Source of the DNA: Clostridiaceae bacterium | Lineage (GTDB): Bacteria; Bacillota; Clostridia; Peptostreptococcales; Natronincolaceae | Length of the DNA: 64,000 nucleotides | NCBI GenBank assembly: GCA_018432235.1 | Contig: JAHDLO010000010.1 | Location: 496,001 to 560,000, forward strand | Reading direction: 5' to 3' | Part shown: piece after piece, positions 44,963 through 52,513 of the stretch | Layout of the letters: each line of letters opens with the position of its first letter | How positions within the stretch are numbered: the stretch's first letter is position 1 | Position numbers and translations under genes: made by a program | The notes under the pieces: generated by a model | Databases searched by the model: none | Seen by the model: only the letters and a program-made list of their open reading frames with translations | What the model was told of the DNA's origin: nothing

Positions 44963-46396
44963 TTATCTTTCTATTAATATTGGATGCTTCAGCCTCATTA
45001 TGCTGAAATATTCCTCCAGCATCGGCAGTATTTGATCCCTTACTTCCCTTTTGATCAGAGTGGTTTTTGAATCATTTACCTCTCTGCCCTCCACATTCAC
45101 CACTATTTGTGGAGCAAAGGGCATATTTACGCTGCTGCTGGATATATTGGACTGAAGACTGCCATCGATTGTCGCATTGCTGCTGTTGCTTAATATCCTT
45201 TCGGTCCTATAGTTGGTGGCTACCCTTGAGCCCTTTGGGAGGCTTAATAATTCAGGACCTCTTTCACCTACTAGGGCTAGGCCGCCGGGGTGGTAGTTTG
45301 TGCCTTTGTAATATTTTGCTTTGAGCAAGCCCGGACTGAATTCCCTATCTTTTCCTCCTCCTAAATTGTCTAGAAAATTTCTAACCGACTCAGATTTTTT
45401 ATATAAGTAAACTAATCCAGCAAGACTTGCTATGAAGCCAGTAGTTACCCATCCCACAGGCCCAATCAAACCTAGCACCGCTTTTAAACCCGTAGCACCT
45501 CCTGCGATTTTCTCCCCTAGCCAGGCTGTTTTTAATCCACCAGATAGCGCTGTAGCTGTTCCTGCAAATTTGTCAAATTGAACTACCTTTCCTACTATAG
45601 GATATAGTACCCCTGCCACCATAATTATGCCAGCTCCTAAAGTTATAAGGCCTTGCATCCAATCAGGAAGATTTCCAAGAAGATCTATCAGATCCCTTAA
45701 AAAAACAGTGTTTCTCTTTAAATCTGGTAACATCAGCTCTCCAAAATCAGCTGTTGTGTCTTTCGTGACTCCTTTAATCCTAAGCAGTTGCTCACTAAGG
45801 CTTTCTGCATTTTCCTCAGAAAATTTTATTATATCCTGAGATTGCATTAATATTGCATTAAATCTAACCAGTTGCTTATCACTTTCATCCAAATCATCAA
45901 AATTATTCTTTTTAATCGAAGGCAAGTCTTTCAGTGAAGCATGTAATACATTATCATCTAGCTTCACTCCTAATTCTTCAATATCTTCAAAGTTTCCAAT
46001 TATCGCCTTGTTTAAACGTTTTATAGCCTCACCATCACTAATATTGTGGAAAAAAGCGAGACTTGGACCAAGTTCTACTATCTGTTTTGATAGTTCTAAG
46101 CTCTCTTCTTTTCTTCCCCCCATCGCTACCATCATATGCTGCGTCTCGGCCAAATACCCCTTGATATCTATTGATGACCTACCTATCAAATTAGCATGAC
46201 TCTCTGCCCAATTCTTTACATCATCTTTTACTCCTTCAAAAACCATATTAAATTTTGCTTCAGTTAATTCTGCATTGGCAGCATTTTTAGTACTTAATTC
46301 AAAAAATTTGTAAAAAAGCTTTACTGATGTTTCCGATAGACCACCTATCTTTTTAATATCACTAGCTTTTGGTATAATAGCAGGCAATATTTCCAT
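44963..46396 (-). CDS. Tail tape-measure protein, set B
   Basis: The 477-aa protein is helical with a hydrophobic centre (PDWMQGLITLGAGIIMVAGVLYPIVG and VGWVTTGFIASLAGLVYLY). Near the C terminus it has the tape-measure motif GTNYHPGGLALVGERGPELLSLPKGS. It is short, predicting a tube of about 70 nm. The start is uncertain: the ATG with the best-spaced AGGAGG (near 46405) gives only a 13-codon peptide in another frame, and the real start seems to be GTG 46399 or ATG 46396. Confidence 0.82.
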   Translation of the reverse strand: MEILPAIIPKASDIKKIGGLSETSVKLFYKFFELSTKNAANAELTEAKFNMVFEGVKDDVKNWAESHANLIGRSSIDIKGYLAETQHMMVAMGGRKEESLELSKQIVELGPSLAFFHNISDGEAIKRLNKAIIGNFEDIEELGVKLDDNVLHASLKDLPSIKKNNFDDLDESDKQLVRFNAILMQSQDIIKFSEENAESLSEQLLRIKGVTKDTTADFGELMLPDLKRNTVFLRDLIDLLGNLPDWMQGLITLGAGIIMVAGVLYPIVGKVVQFDKFAGTATALSGGLKTAWLGEKIAGGATGLKAVLGLIGPVGWVTTGFIASLAGLVYLYKKSESVRNFLDNLGGGKDREFSPGLLKAKYYKGTNYHPGGLALVGERGPELLSLPKGSRVATNYRTERILSNSSNATIDGSLQSNISSSSVNMPFAPQIVVNVEGREVNDSKTTLIKREVRDQILPMLEEYFSIMRLKHPILIER

Positions 46397-46417
46397 CACT
46401 CATATTCCACCTCCTCC

Positions 46418-46562
46418 CTACCGCCTTTTATTCATTTGCTCTATATAAATATTCAAGGCGGCATTGACCTCCGCCAGCTCTGTTTCCTCCATTTGGCAGG
46501 CCTCTGTGTAGCTGATTACCCTGTTCATTATGGGTCGCCAGAAGGCCCAGTCCCTTTTGACT
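46418..46562 (-). CDS. Frameshift extension of the tail assembly chaperone, set B
   Basis: After the zero-frame stop at 46563-46565 a +1 (equivalently -2) frame is open for 48 codons. It reads KVKRDWAFWRPIMNRVISY..., ending IYIEQMNKRR before a stop at 46418. FWRPI-type sequences are typical of GT-style chaperone extensions. No ribosome site or good start codon precedes it, so it is likely expressed only as a fusion of about 139 aa. The slip site itself (near CCA GAG AAA TAA) is not a textbook one. Confidence 0.6.
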
Positions 46563-46838
46563 TTATTTCTCTGGCTTTGCTGACTTAGCTGTGGGGGAGC
46601 TAAGAAATCCCTCCACCTCTGCCACTAGGGCCATTCCGCTGGCGAAGTCCTCGTCAAAGTCCTCCAGCCTCACTTTTGGCTCTATTACGCAGTTTTCCAA
46701 CAGGACATCGGAATAGGCCTCCTTCATCAGGTTGCCGTGCTTGTTGGTGCATCTATCGATTACCTTCATATACTCCCTAAAGGGCATTGCCTGAAGCTTA
46801 TATTCTATATCATTTACTACTACGGTTTTCTGTCTCAT
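46563..46838 (-). CDS. Tail assembly chaperone, set B
   Basis: The 91-aa protein (MRQKTVVVNDIEYKLQAMPFREYMKVIDRCTNKHGNLMKEAYSDVLLENCVIEPKVRLEDFDEDF) is a tail assembly chaperone by position between tube and tape measure and by the VVEP/VIEP-type motif shared with the set A protein (NCVVEPNLK there). ATG 46838 has AGGAGG upstream. It is extended by a predicted frameshift. Confidence 0.78.
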   Translation of the reverse strand: MRQKTVVVNDIEYKLQAMPFREYMKVIDRCTNKHGNLMKEAYSDVLLENCVIEPKVRLEDFDEDFASGMALVAEVEGFLSSPTAKSAKPEK

Positions 46839-46865
46839 GATAATCCTCCTCATATAGTTTTAAAG

Positions 46866-47028
46866 GCTCCTAATATAGAGCCTCTGCTTAAGATATTTTA
46901 TTTTACGACTTTATGTCATTTGCAACATAGTCAAAGATTCTTGATCACCAAGAAAAGTTGATCCTTCGCTATCACTAAAGATAGCATTAAGTGGTTTCTA
47001 TATATCCAAGGCCCTTATTAAAGGGCCT
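46866..47028. repeat. Two hairpins between tube and chaperone genes, set B
   Basis: AGGCTC/GAGCCT (about 46866-46885) and AGGCCCTT/AAGGGCCT (about 47009-47028) lie in the 202-bp gap below the tube gene. They probably lower transcription of chaperone and tape measure relative to the abundant tube and sheath, or protect the upstream mRNA. Confidence 0.5.
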
Positions 47029-47040
47029 CAGAGCTGCATA

Positions 47041-47442
47041 TTATAGAAACTCTATCTTAGAAACAAAAATTACAAACTCTCTTGTTGAAACCTCATCGGA
47101 GGCTTCGTAGTTTGCAGGCTTTCTCACTCTGCATTCTCTGCCACCAACCGTTGCCTTTCCATTGTTCAGGTCTACAATTGAAACCGGTACGATAGCCCTT
47201 TCACCTTTGCGGTTAGCCAGTCCGTTTAAGAAGGCCACCGATGGGCTGGTGTTCTTTAGGGTTATGGTGATTCCTCCTGTTTCATTGGCATTCTCCGCTA
47301 GAGTTACCTCTCCCTGAGCACCTACGTACTCGGTAAAATTGTCCTCAGTTTTTTCTGCTGAGATAAAGGTTCCCTCAGCAAATCCGGTGATAACTGTTCC
47401 GTCTACTACAAGATTTACAAGCTTTGGATCATAGGTTTTCAT
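47041..47442 (-). CDS. Tail tube protein (DUF3277-type), set B
   Basis: The 133-aa protein (MKTYDPKLVNLVVDGTVITGFAEGTFISAEKTEDNFTEYVGAQGEV) matches the DUF3277 phage structural family, here the inner tube subunit. It follows the sheath gene by 15 nt. It has no evident sequence similarity to the set A tube, so the two sets are not a recent duplication. Confidence 0.85.
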   Translation of the reverse strand: MKTYDPKLVNLVVDGTVITGFAEGTFISAEKTEDNFTEYVGAQGEVTLAENANETGGITITLKNTSPSVAFLNGLANRKGERAIVPVSIVDLNNGKATVGGRECRVRKPANYEASDEVSTREFVIFVSKIEFL

Positions 47443-47457
47443 GCTTTTTCCCCCTTA

Positions 47458-48462
47458 TTAATATGTTAAAGTTCCTCTTATGGTGGTATTATGAATCGCT
47501 CCTGCTACTGTTGCCCCCCAGCTGATGCCGTTGTAAATTCTGTTGGCTACATCATTAACAGGTGTTTCCTCACGGCTTACTGCATTGACCCTCCACATGC
47601 CTCTACCGTCGGCATCCAGTGCAACAATACCCTGAGCCGTAGCCAGCTTCAGTACATTTTCAACCTTATCTACCAGAACCGCTATGCCACTGTTGTCATA
47701 GGGTATTTTATTACTGAAGAGAGCCATGCTGACCTCCTCCACCATTCTGGCCTCTATAAAATCCTGTGAACGAATAATATCTATATACTCGCCGCTGGTG
47801 GTCAGGCCTTCGCTGGTTTGCAGTAGCCCCAGCTTGCGTACATAGCTGTTGCCTCCGTCAGTATGCAGCTGCTGTAGATCGGTTATTCCTATATTGGCAG
47901 CCCCAACACCTGTCATATTTTTAAACTTCCAGGTAATAGCTCCGGGAATTTCAGGTGCACATTTTCCAACCCAGCCTGCATCCGGGTAGCTCTTAGGCTC
48001 ATGGTGATAAATCAGTACTGTTCTTTCGCTTTCCAGCGTTTGTGGCAAGCTTAGGCTATCGGTTGCTGCAAAATAAAGCTTCTTCTGACCATCCACCCAC
48101 TGGCTTAGGGCTGTAATTTCTTCTTCTCCCTGCTGATCAGACAATAAAAAATACCAGTCGTTCTTTACTTCTACCAACTGGTTCAGTGCTGCAATCAATT
48201 CACTTGTTTCGCTGCCGCCGTAGCTGACTCCCCGCATTGCTATTTTTTCCGGATGGGGTGATTGGGCAAAAATCCGATTTGCCATTTTGTAGGCCTCTGT
48301 AGCTTCAGCATAATCCTCTGCCACCTGCGCCAGCTCTGTATACTCCTTATAGTCTACAGCCCCATGGGTTGCCAATATCAGCGGCATGCCAAAGCCTGTC
48401 TGTGTTAAGCTGGCGGTTTCTCTTGAAATAATTACATTTACGTCCTTAATCAATGACTTCAC
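47458..48462 (-). CDS. Contractile tail sheath protein (DUF3383-type), set B
   Basis: The 334-aa protein (DVNVIISRETASLTQTGFGMPLILATHG, WDVDGMW-like WRVNAVSREETPVNDVANRIYNGISWGATVAGAIH) fits the DUF3383 sheath-like family. It replaces XkdK in this set. The start is GTG 48462 or TTG 48453; the latter has GGGAG 10 nt upstream. It overlaps the terminator gene by 17 nt. Confidence 0.82.
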   Translation of the reverse strand: MKSLIKDVNVIISRETASLTQTGFGMPLILATHGAVDYKEYTELAQVAEDYAEATEAYKMANRIFAQSPHPEKIAMRGVSYGGSETSELIAALNQLVEVKNDWYFLLSDQQGEEEITALSQWVDGQKKLYFAATDSLSLPQTLESERTVLIYHHEPKSYPDAGWVGKCAPEIPGAITWKFKNMTGVGAANIGITDLQQLHTDGGNSYVRKLGLLQTSEGLTTSGEYIDIIRSQDFIEARMVEEVSMALFSNKIPYDNSGIAVLVDKVENVLKLATAQGIVALDADGRGMWRVNAVSREETPVNDVANRIYNGISWGATVAGAIHNTTIRGTLTY

Positions 48463-48955
48463 TCTCCCTTTTGAAATTAATTTCTTTAATAATAGGTATT
48501 GTTTGACTCTGCTCCTTTGTGGTTCTCAACGAAATATCTATTACTACCCTCCTTTCGCAGGCCTCCTCCGTCAGAAGATCCCGATTTCTAGTCTTGGACA
48601 CCTTGCCAACTACTATATTGAGACCCTTTAAGGCATGGTAGCCATCAATATCAAACCACTGAATAATGCTGTCGGCAATGTCATAGGCCTGAAGCACCTC
48701 ATCTGAGTAGACGGTAAACCTTATTATAGCAGTGGTCTCCTCTAAAATGGTCACCGCAATTGCCTCGTTCTCTCCTGCCGCTGCAGCTACCCTTTCAATA
48801 GGCCTTCCCTTTCGGTTGGCATTATGAAACAACAGCTTGTAGCCTACAAAGGGATATGTTGGCCTTGGTGTTATGTCCTCCATTAAAACTACTGGCAGTT
48901 GAAGATATTCCTGTATATCCCCCGTTACTCTGCTAAGAAGGTATGATGCCTTCAT
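48446..48955 (-). CDS. Tail terminator/neck-type protein, set B
   Basis: The 169-aa protein (LQLPVVLMEDITPRPTYPFVGYKLLFH, EETTAIIRFTVYSDEVLQAYDIADSIIQWF) resembles the LIC_12616-type phage neck/tail terminator proteins and sits right before the sheath gene. ATG 48955 is preferred over an upstream GTG. It would cap the upper tube end. Confidence 0.72.
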   Translation of the reverse strand: MKASYLLSRVTGDIQEYLQLPVVLMEDITPRPTYPFVGYKLLFHNANRKGRPIERVAAAAGENEAIAVTILEETTAIIRFTVYSDEVLQAYDIADSIIQWFDIDGYHALKGLNIVVGKVSKTRNRDLLTEEACERRVVIDISLRTTKEQSQTIPIIKEINFKRESEVID

Positions 48956-49283
48956 GCTTATCACCCATCCTTTTTAATATGTATTTTTTATACCCTATAT
49001 CTAAATCCACCACGGGAAGGCAGCTATCCACTAGGTAAAGCTGCTCATGTCCCTTTAATCTGCTGCCGGGTATCAAATGTCTGTAGGTCTCCAGCATAAT
49101 TTCCTCATCCTCTTCAGTCAGAGCTCCCTTTAGCCTTACCCACCTGCTCCCCTGTCTTTCCCATAAATCGTACGCATATTTTAAGGTGTGCTTTACACAA
49201 CTGGGGAGCATGCAATGATATCTAAGTCCGGTGGGCTTACCCCACACACAGCTGCCACATCGGCCTTCCTTTTCCTTTTTCAT
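48933..49283 (-). CDS. Small cysteine-cluster protein opening tail set B
   Basis: The 116-aa protein begins MKKEKEGRCGSCVWGKPTGLRYHCMLPSCVKH, a C-x2-C...C-x4-C cluster likely to bind zinc. The remainder is helical (TEEDEEIMLETYRHLIPGSRLKG). GGGAG precedes the ATG. I recognise no family. As first gene of the late operon it could be a regulator or assembly factor. Confidence 0.6.
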   Translation of the reverse strand: MKKEKEGRCGSCVWGKPTGLRYHCMLPSCVKHTLKYAYDLWERQGSRWVRLKGALTEEDEEIMLETYRHLIPGSRLKGHEQLYLVDSCLPVVDLDIGYKKYILKRMGDKHEGIIPS

Positions 49284-49356
49284 GCTATCAACTCCCTAAT
49301 TAAATTAATGTCTCTCTTTTGTCTTCATGGAAAAATCCTTAATTTCAAGGCATAGA

Positions 49357-49384
49357 AAAACCACCAGCAAATTTACTGGTGGCT
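49357..49384 (-). terminator. Terminator upstream of tail set B
   Basis: Leftward CCACCAG and CTGGTGG form a perfect 7-bp stem over 8 nt, followed by TTTTT. It lies between the stalk-protein gene and the first tail gene, and also between the candidate late promoter (near 49409) and the tail genes. It may therefore be a point of antitermination. Confidence 0.75.
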
Positions 49385-49408
49385 CATCGAATTTTTCCTC
49401 AATATCAT

Positions 49409-49462
49409 ATTATCATGGGTGACCATTGCCTAGAAGGTCAAAAAGCGGTCAAGCTACGGTCA
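49409..49462 (-). promoter_or_regulatory. Candidate late-gene activator array and -10
   Basis: Leftward TGACC occurs at 49462-49458, 49451-49447 and 49440-49436, exactly 11 bp apart. An inverted copy lies at 49420-49424 and a GATAAT -10-like element at 49409-49414. An array spaced one helical turn suggests cooperative binding by the tailocin regulator at 50482. Confidence 0.5.
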
Positions 49463-49474
49463 GATGTTTTTTCA

Positions 49475-50242
49475 TTACTCAAATTCTCTCCAAAAATAAT
49501 TCAAATTGCTACCCATTCCACTAAATATTCTTTGTGCCTTTAGGTCATTAGTGCCCTCCATTGTATAGGTTACCTCCTCAGGACGATGCAGATATACAAA
49601 ATGCCATCCAGGTGCTATGGACTCTCCATCCAATGTGGTTTTGTCCCATTTCAAGGATACCTCATAGCCATACTTAGAAGGTATTAAGCCTTCAAAGGCA
49701 GTTATTGATTTGCTATAAACTAAGGGCCCCTGCTTAAAGCTCCCTTTTTCGCTTGTGGGGTCTTCTGCATAGACCTCCAGCACTAGATTTATAGGGCTAA
49801 CTCTAATATCCTCTTCCAAATAATTATTTATTTTAACTATAAATTCAGCAGATGCTTCATCCTCTGCCCTTATCTCAGGCGTAATAGTAATAGGATAGCC
49901 TATAGGCTGTTGGATATTATAATTTATTTTCTCTAATGCCCATTGAATTGGTTGCGCTTGATAGATATCTATCTTGTGTAAATAATTCGTAGCCTCCGAT
50001 GCTTCTTCATAATTAACCACAGCCCCCATTGCCTCTGCAAAGCTTCTAAGGGGGACATATGCTTTGCTTTTGTAGTTTATGATTTCAGTTCCTTCTGTGC
50101 TCTCTATTGTCGATACTTCATTGCCATTATATATCGTCACCTTGCTTGGGAATAAAATTGCCTGTATTGCTGTTGATGATAGTGCTACCGCTGAGGATAA
50201 AGCCAGAGCAGTACACAACATGCCTGCAACAAACCTTTTCAC
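49475..50242 (-). CDS. Secreted copper-amine-oxidase-like (stalk) domain protein within the tailocin locus
   Basis: The 255-aa protein has a signal peptide (VKRFVAGMLCTALALSSAVALSS) when read from GTG 50242. A stalk domain follows (YKSKAYVPLRSFAEAMGAVVNYEE), then a beta-sandwich C-terminal part (about 110-255) reminiscent of BsuPI-like inhibitors. It should be exported and wall-associated. It is unusual inside a tail locus and may be a cargo (moron) gene, for example altering the producer's own surface. Its own terminator follows. Confidence 0.65.
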   Translation of the reverse strand: MKRFVAGMLCTALALSSAVALSSTAIQAILFPSKVTIYNGNEVSTIESTEGTEIINYKSKAYVPLRSFAEAMGAVVNYEEASEATNYLHKIDIYQAQPIQWALEKINYNIQQPIGYPITITPEIRAEDEASAEFIVKINNYLEEDIRVSPINLVLEVYAEDPTSEKGSFKQGPLVYSKSITAFEGLIPSKYGYEVSLKWDKTTLDGESIAPGWHFVYLHRPEEVTYTMEGTNDLKAQRIFSGMGSNLNYFWREFE

Positions 50243-50414
50243 TGTGTACACATCCTTTCGCTTAAATACTGTAATTTTTATGTTCATATAAACAGAATGT
50301 CAAAGTATAAGCTTTGATGTCATTATTTTATCATATTCCGTCATCTCTTTAATATTAAGAGTCCATGACAAATCAGCTATGCTCATAAGTAAGAATAAAG
50401 GCTGTCAAAATACT

Positions 50415-50462
50415 AGTGCCCCGTCGCAATTAAACCCGTAGTCTTAACTGCAACGAGGCACT
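50415..50462 (-). terminator. Terminator after the ArpU-like regulator
   Basis: Leftward AGTGCCTCGTTGCAGTTAA pairs imperfectly with TTAATTGCGACGGGGCACT around a 10-nt loop and is followed by AGTATTTTG. Confidence 0.65.
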
Positions 50463-50481
50463 ATCACCTTAACCATACTGT

Positions 50482-51009
50482 TTAATCCAACGCATCTGCC
50501 CCAAACAGCAATATTGTCAGTTCATTTATCAGTCTGTTTTTATGCCTTCGGATGGTTCTCTCGCTGACGTGGTGTCTTTCCTCTATTTCCATATTGATCA
50601 GCTTATCAAAGTACTTGCAGGGTATGATATAGTAGTAAACATCGCCTTTGATACTTTCTAATGCAACCTCTATCCTTTGGACCAACCGCTTTGTTTTGTC
50701 TCTGGTGGCAATATAGCCCTCCAGCACCTCCATATGGAGCTCCTCACCGCTGGCACCTCCGCCACCGGTATAGTAGACTATGGACTTCGATCTTTCCTGG
50801 AGGCCGTGCTCCTTTATATACATTATGTCCTGCTCTTTTTGCTCCAGAGCCTTCAATAGCCCGGGATAATTATATAATAGCTTTTCAGTTTTTCGGAAGT
50901 AGCTGCTGTCCTCCTGCTTAAGCAGCTTGCTTTTCTCTAGCTCTCTAACGGTCTCTGCTGCTGCCTTCTTGATAATGCTTTCTATGCTTTCATCTCTCTC
51001 TCTATTCAT
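50482..51009 (-). CDS. ArpU/Xpf-like late transcription regulator of the tailocin
   Basis: The 175-aa protein has a helical N-terminal half and ends with a sigma-type helix-turn-helix (MEIEERHHVSERTIRRHKNRLINELTILLFG). It resembles phage late regulators of the ArpU family and PBSX Xpf-type sigma factors. It is the only early gene on the leftward side of the repressor and ends in its own terminator. The likely target is the late promoter region at 49409-49462. Confidence 0.7.
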   Translation of the reverse strand: MNRERDESIESIIKKAAAETVRELEKSKLLKQEDSSYFRKTEKLLYNYPGLLKALEQKEQDIMYIKEHGLQERSKSIVYYTGGGGASGEELHMEVLEGYIATRDKTKRLVQRIEVALESIKGDVYYYIIPCKYFDKLINMEIEERHHVSERTIRRHKNRLINELTILLFGADALD

Positions 51010-51179
51010 CCCATGTTATACCCCCTATTGCTAAACCCATTATCATTAGATCTTAAGCTTATATTATCATTTATTTATGTCACTGTTGGTTGTATTTTAC
51101 ATTGTCATCAAATTGTAATTATTGACTTATGGCTTTTCTTGAATTCCAGACTCACCTCCTGCTTATACTTATATAATAT

Positions 51180-51208
51180 ATATTACAACTATTGGTGATA
51201 TTTTTCAA
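51180..51208 (-). promoter_or_regulatory. Early leftward tailocin promoter with embedded operator
   Basis: TTGAAA (51203-51208), exactly 17 nt, TAATAT (51180-51185). The operator word TTACAACTATTGGTGATA (51184-51201) occupies the spacer, so repressor binding would block polymerase. It drives the ArpU-like gene. Confidence 0.7.
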
Positions 51209-51286
51209 GCTATATTACTCTACAATAATAGACACAATATGTTACTTTTATCATGCCGCTGTTGACTGTTGCTGAAAATTTCTTAT

Positions 51287-51354
51287 TTATCACCATAAGT
51301 TGTAATTGAATTTTTTTTATTTGTTAGTTATAATATTACTATTAGTGATAAAAT
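51287..51354 (+). promoter_or_regulatory. Repressor promoter with flanking operators
   Basis: TTGAAT (51306-51311), exactly 17 nt, TATAAT (51329-51334). An operator copy TATCACCATAAGTTGTAA lies at its upstream edge (51288-51305) and a weaker one, ATTACTATTAGTGATA, at 51336-51351 just downstream of the -10. This permits autoregulation. Confidence 0.7.
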
Positions 51355-51371
51355 TATAAAGAGGTGTATTT

Positions 51372-52406
51372 ATGATCGGTAAGAGAATTAAGGAATTAAG
51401 GGGTAATCATAGCATGACACAGGAGGAGCTAAGCAAAATGGTAGGGGTTAGCACCTCTATGGTGGGGATGTACGAAACTGAAGCCCGCAATCCCAGCTAT
51501 GAGGTATTATTAAAAATCGCAGATTACTTTAATGTGTCCACCGACTATATCTTAGGCAAATCCGGCTTCAAGTATCATGAGGACGAAGAAATCAACAACC
51601 TACAGCTTTTGATCGATGCCATAGCCAGTAGTAAAAATGACGAAATAAGGGTGCTTTCCAAGGACATATTGGAGCTGATAAACCTTACAACATATGCATC
51701 TATATCCGAGGGCCGGGTTAAGGAGCTGACCTTGATAAAAAAGCTCTATCACATTGTTTATAAAATCCAGAACACCTTAAGCACTAATGCATATAAAAGC
51801 TACTTCTCCGGCAATAATGCTGCTCTGGGTAAGCTTGATATGGAAAATATTTTACAGGATTTAAAGAATAGGTTCATAGCCCTGTCGGAGGAAATAGCCA
51901 GCTATTACTTTAATGAAGCCAGCTGGAATCAGGATTTTAACCTGGATGCAGACAGCCTTTTAAATATATCTGATGAAATGCTGCCGGAAATGCTATCCTC
52001 AAATCGTAATATCGTTAAAATACCTGTGCTGGGCAAAATACCTGCCGGAAACCCCATTGAGGCAGAGGAAAATATCATTGAATACGTGAATGTCTCCAAA
52101 AGTGAGCTTTCCTCCAGCGACCGATATTTCTATTTAATAGTAACCGGTGACAGTATGATCGGCAGCGGTATTATGGATGGCTATAGGGTTCTGGTGAAAA
52201 AGCAGCCGGATGTTGAAAACGGTGAAATAGCAGTTATTAGGGTCAATAGCAGTGAAGCCACCTTGAAAAGAGTTAAAAAAATAGACGGTCAGGTTATACT
52301 TTATCCCGACAATCCCAAGTATGATCCGATTTTCATCACCCACAATGATGCTGAAATTATCGGCAAGGTTGTAAAGGTGGAGTTTGATCCTAATAAGAAG
52401 TATTAA
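51372..52406 (+). CDS. S24-type autocleaving repressor (XRE HTH plus LexA/CI protease)
   Basis: The 344-aa protein has an N-terminal XRE helix-turn-helix (residues 1-62), a middle helical region of about 150 residues, and a C-terminal S24 peptidase. The expected cleavage site Ala225-Gly226 (KIPAGNP), Ser261 (GDSMIGSG) and Lys299 (EATLKRV) are all present. Such repressors cut themselves when RecA is activated by DNA damage, which would induce the tailocin. It is divergent from the tail operon. The long middle region is unlike small CI-type repressors. Confidence 0.9.
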   Translation: MIGKRIKELRGNHSMTQEELSKMVGVSTSMVGMYETEARNPSYEVLLKIADYFNVSTDYILGKSGFKYHEDEEINNLQLLIDAIASSKNDEIRVLSKDILELINLTTYASISEGRVKELTLIKKLYHIVYKIQNTLSTNAYKSYFSGNNAALGKLDMENILQDLKNRFIALSEEIASYYFNEASWNQDFNLDADSLLNISDEMLPEMLSSNRNIVKIPVLGKIPAGNPIEAEENIIEYVNVSKSELSSSDRYFYLIVTGDSMIGSGIMDGYRVLVKKQPDVENGEIAVIRVNSSEATLKRVKKIDGQVILYPDNPKYDPIFITHNDAEIIGKVVKVEFDPNKKY

Positions 52407-52513
52407 GGCTATTGCTTTGCTTCTATTATATAAGATCGCATTAATATTTTAAAAGTAAACCTGTCATTGAAATTTTTTAAAAAATTTTTATATTTATTTT
52501 GAGAGTTAAATAC

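Noticed and set aside
25513..51009. An intact temperate prophage
   Set aside because: No integrase, attachment repeats, terminase, portal, capsid or replication genes are seen; only tails, lysis and control genes.
51108..51155. A 15-codon leader peptide before the ArpU-like gene
   Set aside because: AGGAGG touches the GTG start with no proper spacing, and the peptide has no recognisable features.
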